Assembly: GCA_034432555.1 (NCBI GenBank)
Contig: DAOUBW010000048.1
Coordinates: 62,001 to 126,000, forward strand
Length of the DNA: 64,000 nt
Reading direction: 5' to 3'
Origin: CP2-2F sp034432555
Lineage (GTDB): Bacteria > Chloroflexota > Anaerolineae > Aggregatilineales > UBA2796
In this document: positions 36,850 through 44,319 of the stretch, piece after piece
Position numbering within the stretch: the first letter of the stretch is position 1
Layout of the letters: each line of letters opens with the position of its first letter
Position numbers and translations under genes: made by a program
Notes under the pieces: model-generated
Database searches by the model: none
What the model was told of the DNA's origin: nothing
Seen by the model: only the letters and a program-made list of their open reading frames with translations

Positions 36850-38333
36850 GCGCCACACCAATGCCTGCGCGGCGTGCCGCCGTCCCATGGGCAGCCCTTA
36901 CCACACAGCGCCTTGTGCCGCTGATTTTCTTTGTGCTGCTCTTTGCCCTAGCAACGCGCCCACCCACTGATACGGATACATGGTGGCACTTGCGGACAGG
37001 GGAGGTAACACTGCAAAACGGCGCGCCGCCGCTGACCGATGCGTTTTCGCACACGCGCTTTGGGCAAACATGGGACTATACCGGCTGGTTTGCCCAAATT
37101 GTGATGGCGCTCAGCTATCGGCTGCTGGGTGATGCGGGCTTGGCGCTGCTGACGGCTGCCCTTGCCGTGCTTGGCATGTGGTTGGTGTGGCAGGTGTGCG
37201 AGGGCGATGTCTACACACGCGCTTTTGCCGTGCTGATCGGGGCAACGGCTGCCGCCATCTTTTGGTCAGCGCGCCCACAGATGTTCAGCTTTGTGTTCTC
37301 GGCAGTCTTGCTCTACCTGCTGCACCGCTTCAAGCGTGGGCAGAAAGATCAGCTCTGGTGGAGTGTGCCACTGCTCATTGTTTGGGTGAACACCCATCCT
37401 GGCTATTTCATCGCCTTTATCTTATTGGGCGGCTTCATCGTGGGCGAGGCATTGGGCAAGCTATTCGGTGCGCTGGAGACTCAGGCGCTCACCTGGCGGC
37501 AGATCGGTAAGCTGATCCTGATCACGGTGATTGGCTATGCCGTCTTGGCAATTAATCCAAGCGGCACTGCCACCTGGTCATATGCTTTTCGCACCTTTGG
37601 CATCGGCGTGCTGCAAAACTTCATCCAAGAGTGGGCATCGCCGAACTTCCATCGGCGCGAGACGTGGGCGTTTCTAGCGCTCTTTTTTGCCACCTTCGCA
37701 GCGGTTGGCTTCTCTAAGCGGCGGCACGACTTCAGCGATCTATGCCTATTCTGTGGGACGGCGTTCATGGCGTTCTATGCAGGGCGCAATATCTCGCTGT
37801 TTGCGTTGGTCGCCACACCGATCCTGACTCGGCATGTGAATGCCTTCCGCGAACTGCGCGGCTGGCGGCTGCCGAGGGCGCGTCCACCAAAGGGTGCGGC
37901 GCTGGCGCTGAATTGGCTGCTTTTGGCGCTGATTGTGAGTGGTGCGGCGCTCAAAATCTTTGCGGAACTCACACCAAGTGCCATCCAGCGCGCACAAGCA
38001 GAGCGTTTGCCACTGGGTGTGGTTGCCTACCTCAATACGGCGCGTCCGCAAGGTGTGCTGTTCAACACCTATAACTGGGGCGGTTATCTGCTTTTTGCCG
38101 CGCCCGATTTTCCCGTCTTTGTGGATGGGCGCACCGATCTGTATGATGACGCGCTGTTGACTGAATGGCTGCGCGCCTACAGCGGTGTGGCATGGCGTGA
38201 AGTGTTTGCGCGCTGGTCAATCGGGTTGGTGGTGCTGGAGCGCGATACGACGCTTGCGGCAATTCTGCGGAATGATCCTGAGTGGCGCGAGACCTACAGT
38301 GATGAGACTGGCGCCGTTTTCGAGAAACGATAA
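36846..38333 (+). CDS. Polytopic membrane protein, GT-C glycosyltransferase-like
   Basis: A 495-aa protein with about ten membrane helices. The first extracytoplasmic loop carries PPTDTDTWWHLRTGE, an acidic DxD-plus-WWHL motif seen in GT-C-type and related membrane proteins that use lipid-linked sugars. The C-terminal ~120 residues form a soluble domain (FNTYNWGGYLLFAAPDFPVF, VDGRTDLYD, FARWSIGLVVLERD). The role is inferred: transfer of a sugar to a lipid or protein on the outer face. It is coupled to the DUF1269 gene and ends in a bidirectional hairpin. Confidence 0.65.
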   Translation: MSATPMPARRAAVPWAALTTQRLVPLIFFVLLFALATRPPTDTDTWWHLRTGEVTLQNGAPPLTDAFSHTRFGQTWDYTGWFAQIVMALSYRLLGDAGLALLTAALAVLGMWLVWQVCEGDVYTRAFAVLIGATAAAIFWSARPQMFSFVFSAVLLYLLHRFKRGQKDQLWWSVPLLIVWVNTHPGYFIAFILLGGFIVGEALGKLFGALETQALTWRQIGKLILITVIGYAVLAINPSGTATWSYAFRTFGIGVLQNFIQEWASPNFHRRETWAFLALFFATFAAVGFSKRRHDFSDLCLFCGTAFMAFYAGRNISLFALVATPILTRHVNAFRELRGWRLPRARPPKGAALALNWLLLALIVSGAALKIFAELTPSAIQRAQAERLPLGVVAYLNTARPQGVLFNTYNWGGYLLFAAPDFPVFVDGRTDLYDDALLTEWLRAYSGVAWREVFARWSIGLVVLERDTTLAAILRNDPEWRETYSDETGAVFEKR

Positions 38334-38354
38334 GGGCGGCGGCGTGCCGCCCTT
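38332..38354. terminator. Bidirectional hairpin terminator
   Basis: AAGGGCGGC (38332-38340) pairs with GCCGCCCTT (38346-38354) around a 5-base loop in the 29-base gap between two convergent genes. Confidence 0.6.
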
Positions 38355-38362
38355 TACAAAGG

Positions 38363-39337
38363 TTATTTCAGGGAGCGCGGATCGAAGGCATCGCGCAGTC
38401 CATCGCCCAAGAAGTTGATCCCTAGCACTGTCAGCATGATGAAGATGGCAGGGAAGAACCAGTAGAACCAACTATCAAGGTAGCTGTTTGCCTCGCCCAT
38501 AATGTTGCCCCACGTTGGCGTAGGCGCCCGCACACCCAAGCCCAAAAAGCCAAGATATGCCTCTAGCAAAATGGCAGCTGCCACACCGAGCGTTGCCGAG
38601 ACGATGATCGGCGCGGTGCAGTTGGGCAGCACATGCCGAAAGACGATCCGCCAGCTATGCGCGCCAATGGAGCGTGCTGCCGTCACATATTCCTGCTCTT
38701 TAACAGACAGCACCACTGAGCGCACAATGCGCGAGACGCGCATCCAGCTTGTGAAGCCGATCACAAACACAATGACGACCATTGTGCTGCTGAAGCGCCT
38801 GCCCATAAAGTTAAAGTCCGGGAACTGCGTTGGATCGGAGAAAATGCGTAAGGCGATCAGCGCGAGGAACAACTGTGGAATGCTCAGCATCGCCTCTGCT
38901 AGGCGCATCAAGAGTGCATCAACCAGCCCGCCTAAATAGCCGGCTGCCAAGCCAACCGCCGCGCCGACCAAAATCTGCACAAGCATTGCCGTCACGCCGA
39001 TGAAGAGCGAAATCTGCCCGCCGTAAATGGTGCGCGCCAAAATATCGCGCCCGATCACATCCGTGCCGAAGGGATGCTCGGCTGAAGGCGCTTGCAGCGC
39101 ACGGCGCGGATCGTTGTAGATCGAGACTGACTCAGGGATCAACAAAGAGCCGATCAAGACATACAGAAAGATGAACAACAGCAGCAGCGCACCAACCATC
39201 GCCATGCGGTGCTTTCGCAGGCGGCGCATACTGCGCGCAAAGTTGGAAACGCCTTTGGCTGCTTGCTGCGGATTCAACGAAAGCACTTTTTCTTCTTGCC
39301 CGCTGCGCAGGCTGCCGGCATTGGTTTGTGTGGTCAT
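38363..39337 (-). CDS. Peptide/nickel-type ABC transporter permease (DppC/OppC family)
   Basis: A 324-aa inner-membrane permease with six helices. The OppC N-terminal domain (residues ~30-80, RLRKHRMAMVGALLLLFIFL) is followed by HPFGTDVIGRDILARTIYGG, the classic DppC/OppC motif, and the EAA loop RSIGAHSWRIVFRHVLPN that contacts the ATPase. The ATG at 39337, 16 bases after the DppB-like gene, was chosen over a longer frame that overlaps it. Last gene of the binding protein-permease-permease operon; no ATPase genes follow. Confidence 0.92.
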   Translation of the reverse strand: MTTQTNAGSLRSGQEEKVLSLNPQQAAKGVSNFARSMRRLRKHRMAMVGALLLLFIFLYVLIGSLLIPESVSIYNDPRRALQAPSAEHPFGTDVIGRDILARTIYGGQISLFIGVTAMLVQILVGAAVGLAAGYLGGLVDALLMRLAEAMLSIPQLFLALIALRIFSDPTQFPDFNFMGRRFSSTMVVIVFVIGFTSWMRVSRIVRSVVLSVKEQEYVTAARSIGAHSWRIVFRHVLPNCTAPIIVSATLGVAAAILLEAYLGFLGLGVRAPTPTWGNIMGEANSYLDSWFYWFFPAIFIMLTVLGINFLGDGLRDAFDPRSLK

Positions 39338-39353
39338 TGACTTAGCAGCCCCT

Positions 39354-40376
39354 TCATGAATAACGAATACGCGGATCGAGCAGGGTATACACAATATCAG
39401 TCAGCAATTGGAAGACGACGACCGCGATACACAGTACCATTAAGATCGCCATCATGACTGGCACATCGGCGCGTTCAAAACTCTCTATGAACAGCCGTCC
39501 CATGCCGGGCCAAGCAAAGATGCGCTCTGTAACCACGGCGCCTGCCAGCAGGAAGGGCAAATCCAGCCCGATGAGCGTCACCAGTGGCAGTGAGGCATTC
39601 TTGAAGGCGTGCAGGCGCACCACACGCGGTTCGGACAAGCCTTTTGAGCGCGCCGTGCGGATGTAATCCTGCCCTAGCACTTCCAACATCGAAGACCGAA
39701 TGAAGCGCACATAGCCCGCCAACTGAATGGCGACCAAACAGAACACAGGCAGCACCATATGCTGAAGCTGGCTGCCGAGCGTGCCATCGCCCGTGCCGCC
39801 CCACTTAATCGGCTCTAAGCCCCAGCGTTTGAACTGCACGGCAAAAATATAGATAGTGACCAGCGCAATAAAGAAGATCGGCATGGAGTAAAAGAAGAAG
39901 GATAAGCCTGTGATTAAGTTATCCCAAAAGGAATACTGCCGCACTGCCGAAAAGACGCCAATGGCAATTGCCAGCACGACGGTGATCAAATAAGCTGGGA
40001 TCATCAGCGCAAGCGTCCACGGTAAGCGTTCTTGAATGCGCGTCCAGGAAGGCTGGCGCGTAACGAAAGACAGCCCTAAATCGCCGCGTAGCACGCCGCG
40101 CCGTGTGCCGTACTCCATGCGTGTGCCATCGCCTTGAACATCCACCAACATCCAGTCGTTGCCCACTAACCAGATTAAATACTGCTCTAGGATAGGTTTA
40201 TCCAAGCCGAGACGGCGCGTGATCATCTCACGATCTTTGGCGCTAGGGCGATTGCGCGACTCAGCATAAACTGCCAACGGATCCCCTAAAGCATTGGTGA
40301 AGTTGAACAGGATAAAGCTGATGATGAACAATAACGGAATTGATTGCAGCACACGCCGCAAGATATATCGAGCCAT
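39354..40376 (-). CDS. Peptide/nickel-type ABC transporter permease (DppB/OppB family)
   Basis: A 340-aa permease with six helices: YILRRVLQSIPLLFIISFI at the N-terminus, GDLGLSFVTRQPSW, the EAA loop RTARSKGLSEPRVVRLHAFK, and EVLGQDYIRTARSKG just before it. Pairs with the DppC-like permease downstream. The ATG at 40376 is used; a TTG two codons earlier is possible. Confidence 0.92.
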   Translation of the reverse strand: MARYILRRVLQSIPLLFIISFILFNFTNALGDPLAVYAESRNRPSAKDREMITRRLGLDKPILEQYLIWLVGNDWMLVDVQGDGTRMEYGTRRGVLRGDLGLSFVTRQPSWTRIQERLPWTLALMIPAYLITVVLAIAIGVFSAVRQYSFWDNLITGLSFFFYSMPIFFIALVTIYIFAVQFKRWGLEPIKWGGTGDGTLGSQLQHMVLPVFCLVAIQLAGYVRFIRSSMLEVLGQDYIRTARSKGLSEPRVVRLHAFKNASLPLVTLIGLDLPFLLAGAVVTERIFAWPGMGRLFIESFERADVPVMMAILMVLCIAVVVFQLLTDIVYTLLDPRIRYS

Positions 40377-40439
40377 AAGCAACCTAGTTTATTTCAGTGT
40401 TGACAAGATGGCAGAACGCCACTGCCTCTCGGACTAAGC

Positions 40440-40472
40440 CAACAGAGACGGGTAATCCGCCCGTCTCTGTTG
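40440..40472 (-). terminator. Strong hairpin between binding-protein and permease genes
   Basis: CAACAGAGACGGG (40440-40452) pairs perfectly with CCCGTCTCTGTTG (40460-40472) around a 7-base loop. It lies between the binding-protein stop (40493) and the permease start (40376). It probably lets only some transcripts run on, or protects the upstream mRNA end, giving more binding protein than permease. Confidence 0.65.
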
Positions 40473-40492
40473 AAAAGCCTATCAGCTAGGCG

Positions 40493-42184
40493 TTACTTGA
40501 GTTCCCAGTTCATGATGTCGAACCATTGGTTGCCCACGCCCGACCCGATCCGAATTTCTGTCGTGAAGCGAGTGGTGTTGTAAGCGTAGTTATCGCCACG
40601 CGGGAACAGGTTGATCAAGGGTGCGTTGTCGCGCATGATCTCCTGAATCTTGTAGGCGGCAGCCAAGCGCTCATCCGCATCCAACGAGGTCTTGGTCACC
40701 AGCGAAGCGGCATCCATTTCCTCGTTGCAGAAGCCCGTGAAGTTCTGCCCACCAGGATTGTCATCATTGGGGATTTGCTTGCAGTTCAGCGCCTCATCCA
40801 CCGTCACATTGGCGGGATTGGTCAGGGCAGTGTTGTTGGCATACTGAGCAAGGTCGTATTCACCAACGGCATTGATGCCGCCATTGGCGAAGGCACCGAA
40901 GAATTCAGAAGCGGGGTAGCGTTCTAGGATGACGCTGACGCCAACCAGTGCCAACTGCTGCTGCACAACTGCCTGAATGTTGTTACGCCAGCCGGCAGTG
41001 GTCGTGCTGTAGCGCATTTCCAGCTTCACGCCGTCCTTCTCGCGGATGCCATCGGCACCAACGACCCAGCCTGCCTCATCCAGCAGCGCCTTGGCTGCTT
41101 CGGGATCGTAGGCGGTTACGCCGAGGTCTTTGTTCTCGAAGGGTGAGCCAGCGTAGATGCTATCGGTTGGGCTAGTAGCGCCTGCTAGCAGTTCCTTTGT
41201 GATCGTCTCGCGGTCAATGGCGAGGCGCAGCGCACGGCGCACGCGCACATCCTTCAGCGCCGGGTGACCGGCGCGTGGGTGAGTGTCCTCACGCAGGTTC
41301 AGCCACAGGCTTTCGATGTAGCCACCGAAGACAGTCGTGATTTTGATATCAGGGTTGCTGGCGGCAACACGCGGAATGTCGCCTTCGCTGACGTTCGGCA
41401 CAAAGTCGAGCTGGCCGGCTGCCAACGCTGCATACTGCGAGTCAGTGTCGGGGAAGAAGCGGATCAGCACACGCTTGATCTTTGGCTCGCCAAACACATA
41501 GTTGGGGTTCGCCTCAAAGAGCATGGACTCGCCACGTTTCCATTCGCGCAGCACATACGGACCGCTGAAAACCTTCGGGTCTTGGTTCTCAGGGGCGTTT
41601 TCGATGGTGCCTTCTGCCTCATAGATGGGGCGGAAGATGTGCGCAGGCAGGATGGTGGACAAGCCGGGCGAGCCGATCTGATCTTCGGGGAAGGGCTTGG
41701 CAACATTGAACTTGAGGCGGAAGGTTGTTGCGTCAATCAGTTCAACTTCTTCCAGCGCATCGCGGATGTTGCTGCCTTGCAGCATGTTGTTGGCAGGGTC
41801 TTTAATCATCTGGTAGGTGAAGACAAGGTCGTCTGCCGTCAAGGGCTGACCATCGCTCCACTTCAGATCGGGCTTCAGCTTCACGGTATATTCGGTGAAA
41901 TCTTCGCTAATGCCACCATTTTCACGGCTTGGCACTTCAGCCGCCAACACCAATACAGGCGTCAGCTCGTCGCTAAAGTCGTAGAGGCTTGCCTGCACAA
42001 GGTCGTTTGCCCACTGGGCGAACGCCATGCTGCTGTAGAAGCCATTCATATTATCTGGCTCTTGGGCAAAGCCAACGGTTAGGGTATCTTGGGCGCGGGT
42101 GGGCGCCGCACCAACTGCTGTAAACACCATCGCAAAGGCGAGGGCGAAAGCGAGTACCAAACGGACACGATTTTTGATCGTCAT
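40493..42184 (-). CDS. Peptide-type ABC transporter substrate-binding protein (SBP family 5)
   Basis: A 563-aa exported binding protein. Signal peptide residues 1-31 (LVLAFALAFAMVFTAVGAA, cleavage near TRAQ); no lipobox Cys. Family 5 marks: LTVGFAQEPDNMNGFYSS, VKLKPDLKWSDGQPLTADDL with VFTYQMIKDP, and RALRLAIDRETITKELL. The ligand may be a peptide, nickel, or sugar oligomer; the sequence does not decide. First gene of the operon, with its own promoter candidate at 42247-42275. Confidence 0.92.
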   Translation of the reverse strand: MTIKNRVRLVLAFALAFAMVFTAVGAAPTRAQDTLTVGFAQEPDNMNGFYSSMAFAQWANDLVQASLYDFSDELTPVLVLAAEVPSRENGGISEDFTEYTVKLKPDLKWSDGQPLTADDLVFTYQMIKDPANNMLQGSNIRDALEEVELIDATTFRLKFNVAKPFPEDQIGSPGLSTILPAHIFRPIYEAEGTIENAPENQDPKVFSGPYVLREWKRGESMLFEANPNYVFGEPKIKRVLIRFFPDTDSQYAALAAGQLDFVPNVSEGDIPRVAASNPDIKITTVFGGYIESLWLNLREDTHPRAGHPALKDVRVRRALRLAIDRETITKELLAGATSPTDSIYAGSPFENKDLGVTAYDPEAAKALLDEAGWVVGADGIREKDGVKLEMRYSTTTAGWRNNIQAVVQQQLALVGVSVILERYPASEFFGAFANGGINAVGEYDLAQYANNTALTNPANVTVDEALNCKQIPNDDNPGGQNFTGFCNEEMDAASLVTKTSLDADERLAAAYKIQEIMRDNAPLINLFPRGDNYAYNTTRFTTEIRIGSGVGNQWFDIMNWELK

Positions 42185-42246
42185 AGGGCGATCTCCTCAA
42201 AAATTTTATGGCTATTTTCAGCTAAGCCAACGTGAACAAGCTCTAA

Positions 42247-42275
42247 TATATAACGAAGATGTTATAACTTTGCAA
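42247..42275 (-). promoter_or_regulatory. Candidate sigma70-type promoter of the peptide transporter operon
   Basis: On the minus strand TTGCAA (42275-42270) and TATATA (42252-42247) are 17 bases apart, 62 bases upstream of the start at 42184. A TTATAAC/GTTATA repeat lies in the spacer. Confidence 0.5.
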
Positions 42276-42328
42276 GAGTCGAGCGATTTTTCTATGCAAA
42301 CTGACGAACCGCGCCGACTTATAATCAA

Positions 42329-42363
42329 AATGCGGAATGCCTCATCAAGAGGCATTCCGCATT
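42329..42363 (-). terminator. Strong hairpin terminator after the DUF59 gene
   Basis: AATGCGGAATGCCTC (42329-42343) pairs perfectly with GAGGCATTCCGCATT (42349-42363) around a 5-base loop. On the minus strand it is followed by TTGATTATAA; it ends the sufR-DUF59 transcript. Confidence 0.75.
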
Positions 42364-42389
42364 GTCTTTTCGCAGTTGGGCTGCGGCGC

Positions 42390-42710
42390 TTAGTAGAACA
42401 AGCCCCAGTCCTGCGCAGCACCTTCTTCAATCATAGAAGGATCCCACAGTTCGGGGCTGAATTCAATGGTTGTTGGCACGCCTGTAACATCCTGAACCGT
42501 CATCCGCACCTGCTCCAACATTTGTGGTCCGTAAGGGCAAAATGGCGTAGTGAGCAGCATCTTGACATGCGAACGGTCTGTTTCAAGCGTCAGTTCGCGG
42601 ATCAACCCTAACGAGACGACGTCCATCCCGATCTCAGGGTCAACCACTTGGCGCAATGCCTCACGAACAGCTTCCTCACTCAGCGGTGCGTTATTGCTTA
42701 CCTCGGTCAT
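42390..42710 (-). CDS. DUF59/MIP18 family Fe-S assembly factor (SufT-like)
   Basis: A 106-aa protein of the DUF59 family, which includes SufT and PaaD and takes part in iron-sulphur cluster maturation. Core marks: LRQVVDPEIGMDVVSLGLIR, then LLTTPFCPYGPQML with the conserved reactive Cys, and VPTTIEFSPELWDPSMI at the end. It lies 14 bases downstream of sufR on the same strand and opposite the sufCBD operon, fitting a role in the Suf pathway. Confidence 0.85.
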   Translation of the reverse strand: MTEVSNNAPLSEEAVREALRQVVDPEIGMDVVSLGLIRELTLETDRSHVKMLLTTPFCPYGPQMLEQVRMTVQDVTGVPTTIEFSPELWDPSMIEEGAAQDWGLFY

Positions 42711-42724
42711 GCTGTGGGTCTCCT

Positions 42725-43336
42725 TCAGTTATCTTCCACACTAAATATACACAACTTATCGCCATCCAACACGCATGAGGTGCGCTGCACAGCGCGCCCC
42801 AGCACAGAACGGATGATTGTGCCATCAATGCGGCATACTTCCGGGTGGCGCTGCCCAACAAAGACATAGGGGCAGTTCAGTTCGGCTTGCAGCGTGCGGC
42901 TATCCACGCGGCGGACGGCAGCCCGAAAGCCTTCTTCGCCAAGGATGGCGACCAATTTCTTCAGACGCTCTTCAAGTGTGCCGCGAATGTCAAGCGATCC
43001 GTAGCGCGCTGCCGTATTTGCTGCCATACGGTCTATAATTGCCTCCACCTGCTGCGGAGTCAGGCTTGCCTTCAATTCATCCAGCAGCCGTTCGGCAAAG
43101 GTGAGGTAGGCAGACGGGAAATACCGCGCTGCGGCTTCCGTCAGCGTGTAGAGGTGCTTCGGACGCCCAACCGACTGCCGCTGCAACTCGATATTGAGCA
43201 GCCCTTCGGCATGTAGGCTGGTTAGATGGTGACGTACCGAGATCGGCGAGATGCCGAGCGTTTCCGCAAGCGAAGCAACCGTTGCCTGCCCTTGCTCACG
43301 GATCGCTTGCAGCACTGCAAAGCGCGTATCGCGCAT
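42725..43336 (-). CDS. sufR: SufR-like Fe-S-sensing transcriptional repressor
   Basis: A 203-aa winged-helix regulator. HTH residues about 1-65 (VASLAETLGISPISVRHHL with QSVGRPKHLYTLTE as the wing). The C-terminal part has four cysteines, C155, C168, C188 and C196, within ELNCPYVFVGQ, HPEVCRID and SCVLDGDKLC, the region that binds an Fe-S cluster in SufR proteins. It is divergent from sufC with a 175-base shared upstream region, so it is expected to repress sufCBD and itself when clusters are plentiful. Confidence 0.85.
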   Translation of the reverse strand: MRDTRFAVLQAIREQGQATVASLAETLGISPISVRHHLTSLHAEGLLNIELQRQSVGRPKHLYTLTEAAARYFPSAYLTFAERLLDELKASLTPQQVEAIIDRMAANTAARYGSLDIRGTLEERLKKLVAILGEEGFRAAVRRVDSRTLQAELNCPYVFVGQRHPEVCRIDGTIIRSVLGRAVQRTSCVLDGDKLCIFSVEDN

Positions 43337-43423
43337 CTTGCCCTACCTTTCGCCTCAAAAAGTTGCCCAGACTTTAGCACGTCTCTGGGGAAAAGTCAAA
43401 TTGTGTGATATTTATCTTTTTAA

Positions 43424-43452
43424 TTGACACTTCCTTGCCAAACTGCTATACT
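43424..43452 (+). promoter_or_regulatory. Strong sigma70-type promoter of the suf operon
   Basis: A perfect TTGACA (43424-43429) and TATACT (43447-43452) are 17 bases apart with TG before the -10. It is the best promoter in the window and starts the sufC transcript about 50 bases upstream of its ATG. A loose inverted repeat, GTCAAATT (43395-43402) and AATTGAC (43422-43428), overlaps the -35 box and may be where SufR binds. Confidence 0.75.
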
Positions 43453-43511
43453 CTCACCAGGCTGAACATATCAATTCAACTCGATTAACTTACTAGGAGG
43501 CATTCTGCCCA

Positions 43512-44282
43512 ATGACAGCTGTTCTCGAAATTCGCAATTTGCACGTCAGCATTGATGGCAAGCCGATCTTAAAAGGGGTGAACCTGACAGTGCGTCAGGG
43601 TGAAGTTCACGCGTTGATGGGGCGTAATGGGTCGGGCAAAAGCACGCTTGCCTACGCACTGATGGGGCATCCTGCCTATACGGTTGACGAAGGGCAGATC
43701 ATTTTCGATGGGCAAGATTTGCTCGAAATGGAGGCGGATGCACGCAGCCGCGCCGGGCTGTTCCTCGCCTTCCAATATCCCGTGGCTGTGCCGGGCGTTA
43801 CGCTGGCAAACTTCCTACGCGCCGCAATCAATGCGCGCCGCAAAGAGGCAAACCCTGAAGATAAGGGCATTAGCATTCAGGACTTTCGCCGCCTGCTGAT
43901 GAGCAAAATGCAGTCGCTCAAGGTCGATCCGAGCTTTGCTGGACGCTACCTGAACGACGGCTTCAGCGGTGGCGAGAAAAAGCGCGCCGAGATTTTGCAG
44001 CTTGCCACGCTAGAGCCAAAGATCGCCATCTTGGACGAGACCGATAGCGGCTTGGATATTGACGCGCTGCGCGTGGTTGCCGAGGGCATCAACAACCTGA
44101 TCGGACCTAATCTGGGTGTATTGGTCATCACCCACTATGAGCAGTTCTTGAACTACATCAAGCCGCAGTTTGTGCATGTGATGTACGACGGGCGTGTGGT
44201 TGAGGAGGGCGGCTTTGACCTTGCCGAGAAGATTCAGGCGCAAGGCTATGACTGGGTGGCGGAAAAGTACGCCACAGCCTAA
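43512..44282 (+). CDS. sufC: Fe-S cluster assembly ATPase SufC
   Basis: A 256-aa ABC-type ATPase of the SufBCD scaffold. Walker A GRNGSGKSTLAYAL, Q-loop LFLAFQYPVAVPGV, signature FSGGEKKRAEILQLA, Walker B IAILDETDSGLD, and the switch His in LVITHYEQFLNYI. The ETDSGLD and EKKRAEI forms are specific for SufC. AGGAGG lies upstream of the ATG. First gene of sufC-sufB-sufD-rhodanese-sufU. Confidence 0.97.
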   Translation: MTAVLEIRNLHVSIDGKPILKGVNLTVRQGEVHALMGRNGSGKSTLAYALMGHPAYTVDEGQIIFDGQDLLEMEADARSRAGLFLAFQYPVAVPGVTLANFLRAAINARRKEANPEDKGISIQDFRRLLMSKMQSLKVDPSFAGRYLNDGFSGGEKKRAEILQLATLEPKIAILDETDSGLDIDALRVVAEGINNLIGPNLGVLVITHYEQFLNYIKPQFVHVMYDGRVVEEGGFDLAEKIQAQGYDWVAEKYATA

Positions 44283-44319
44283 GTATCGCACGGTTTAGCG
44301 CAAGAAACAGGGAAATGCT

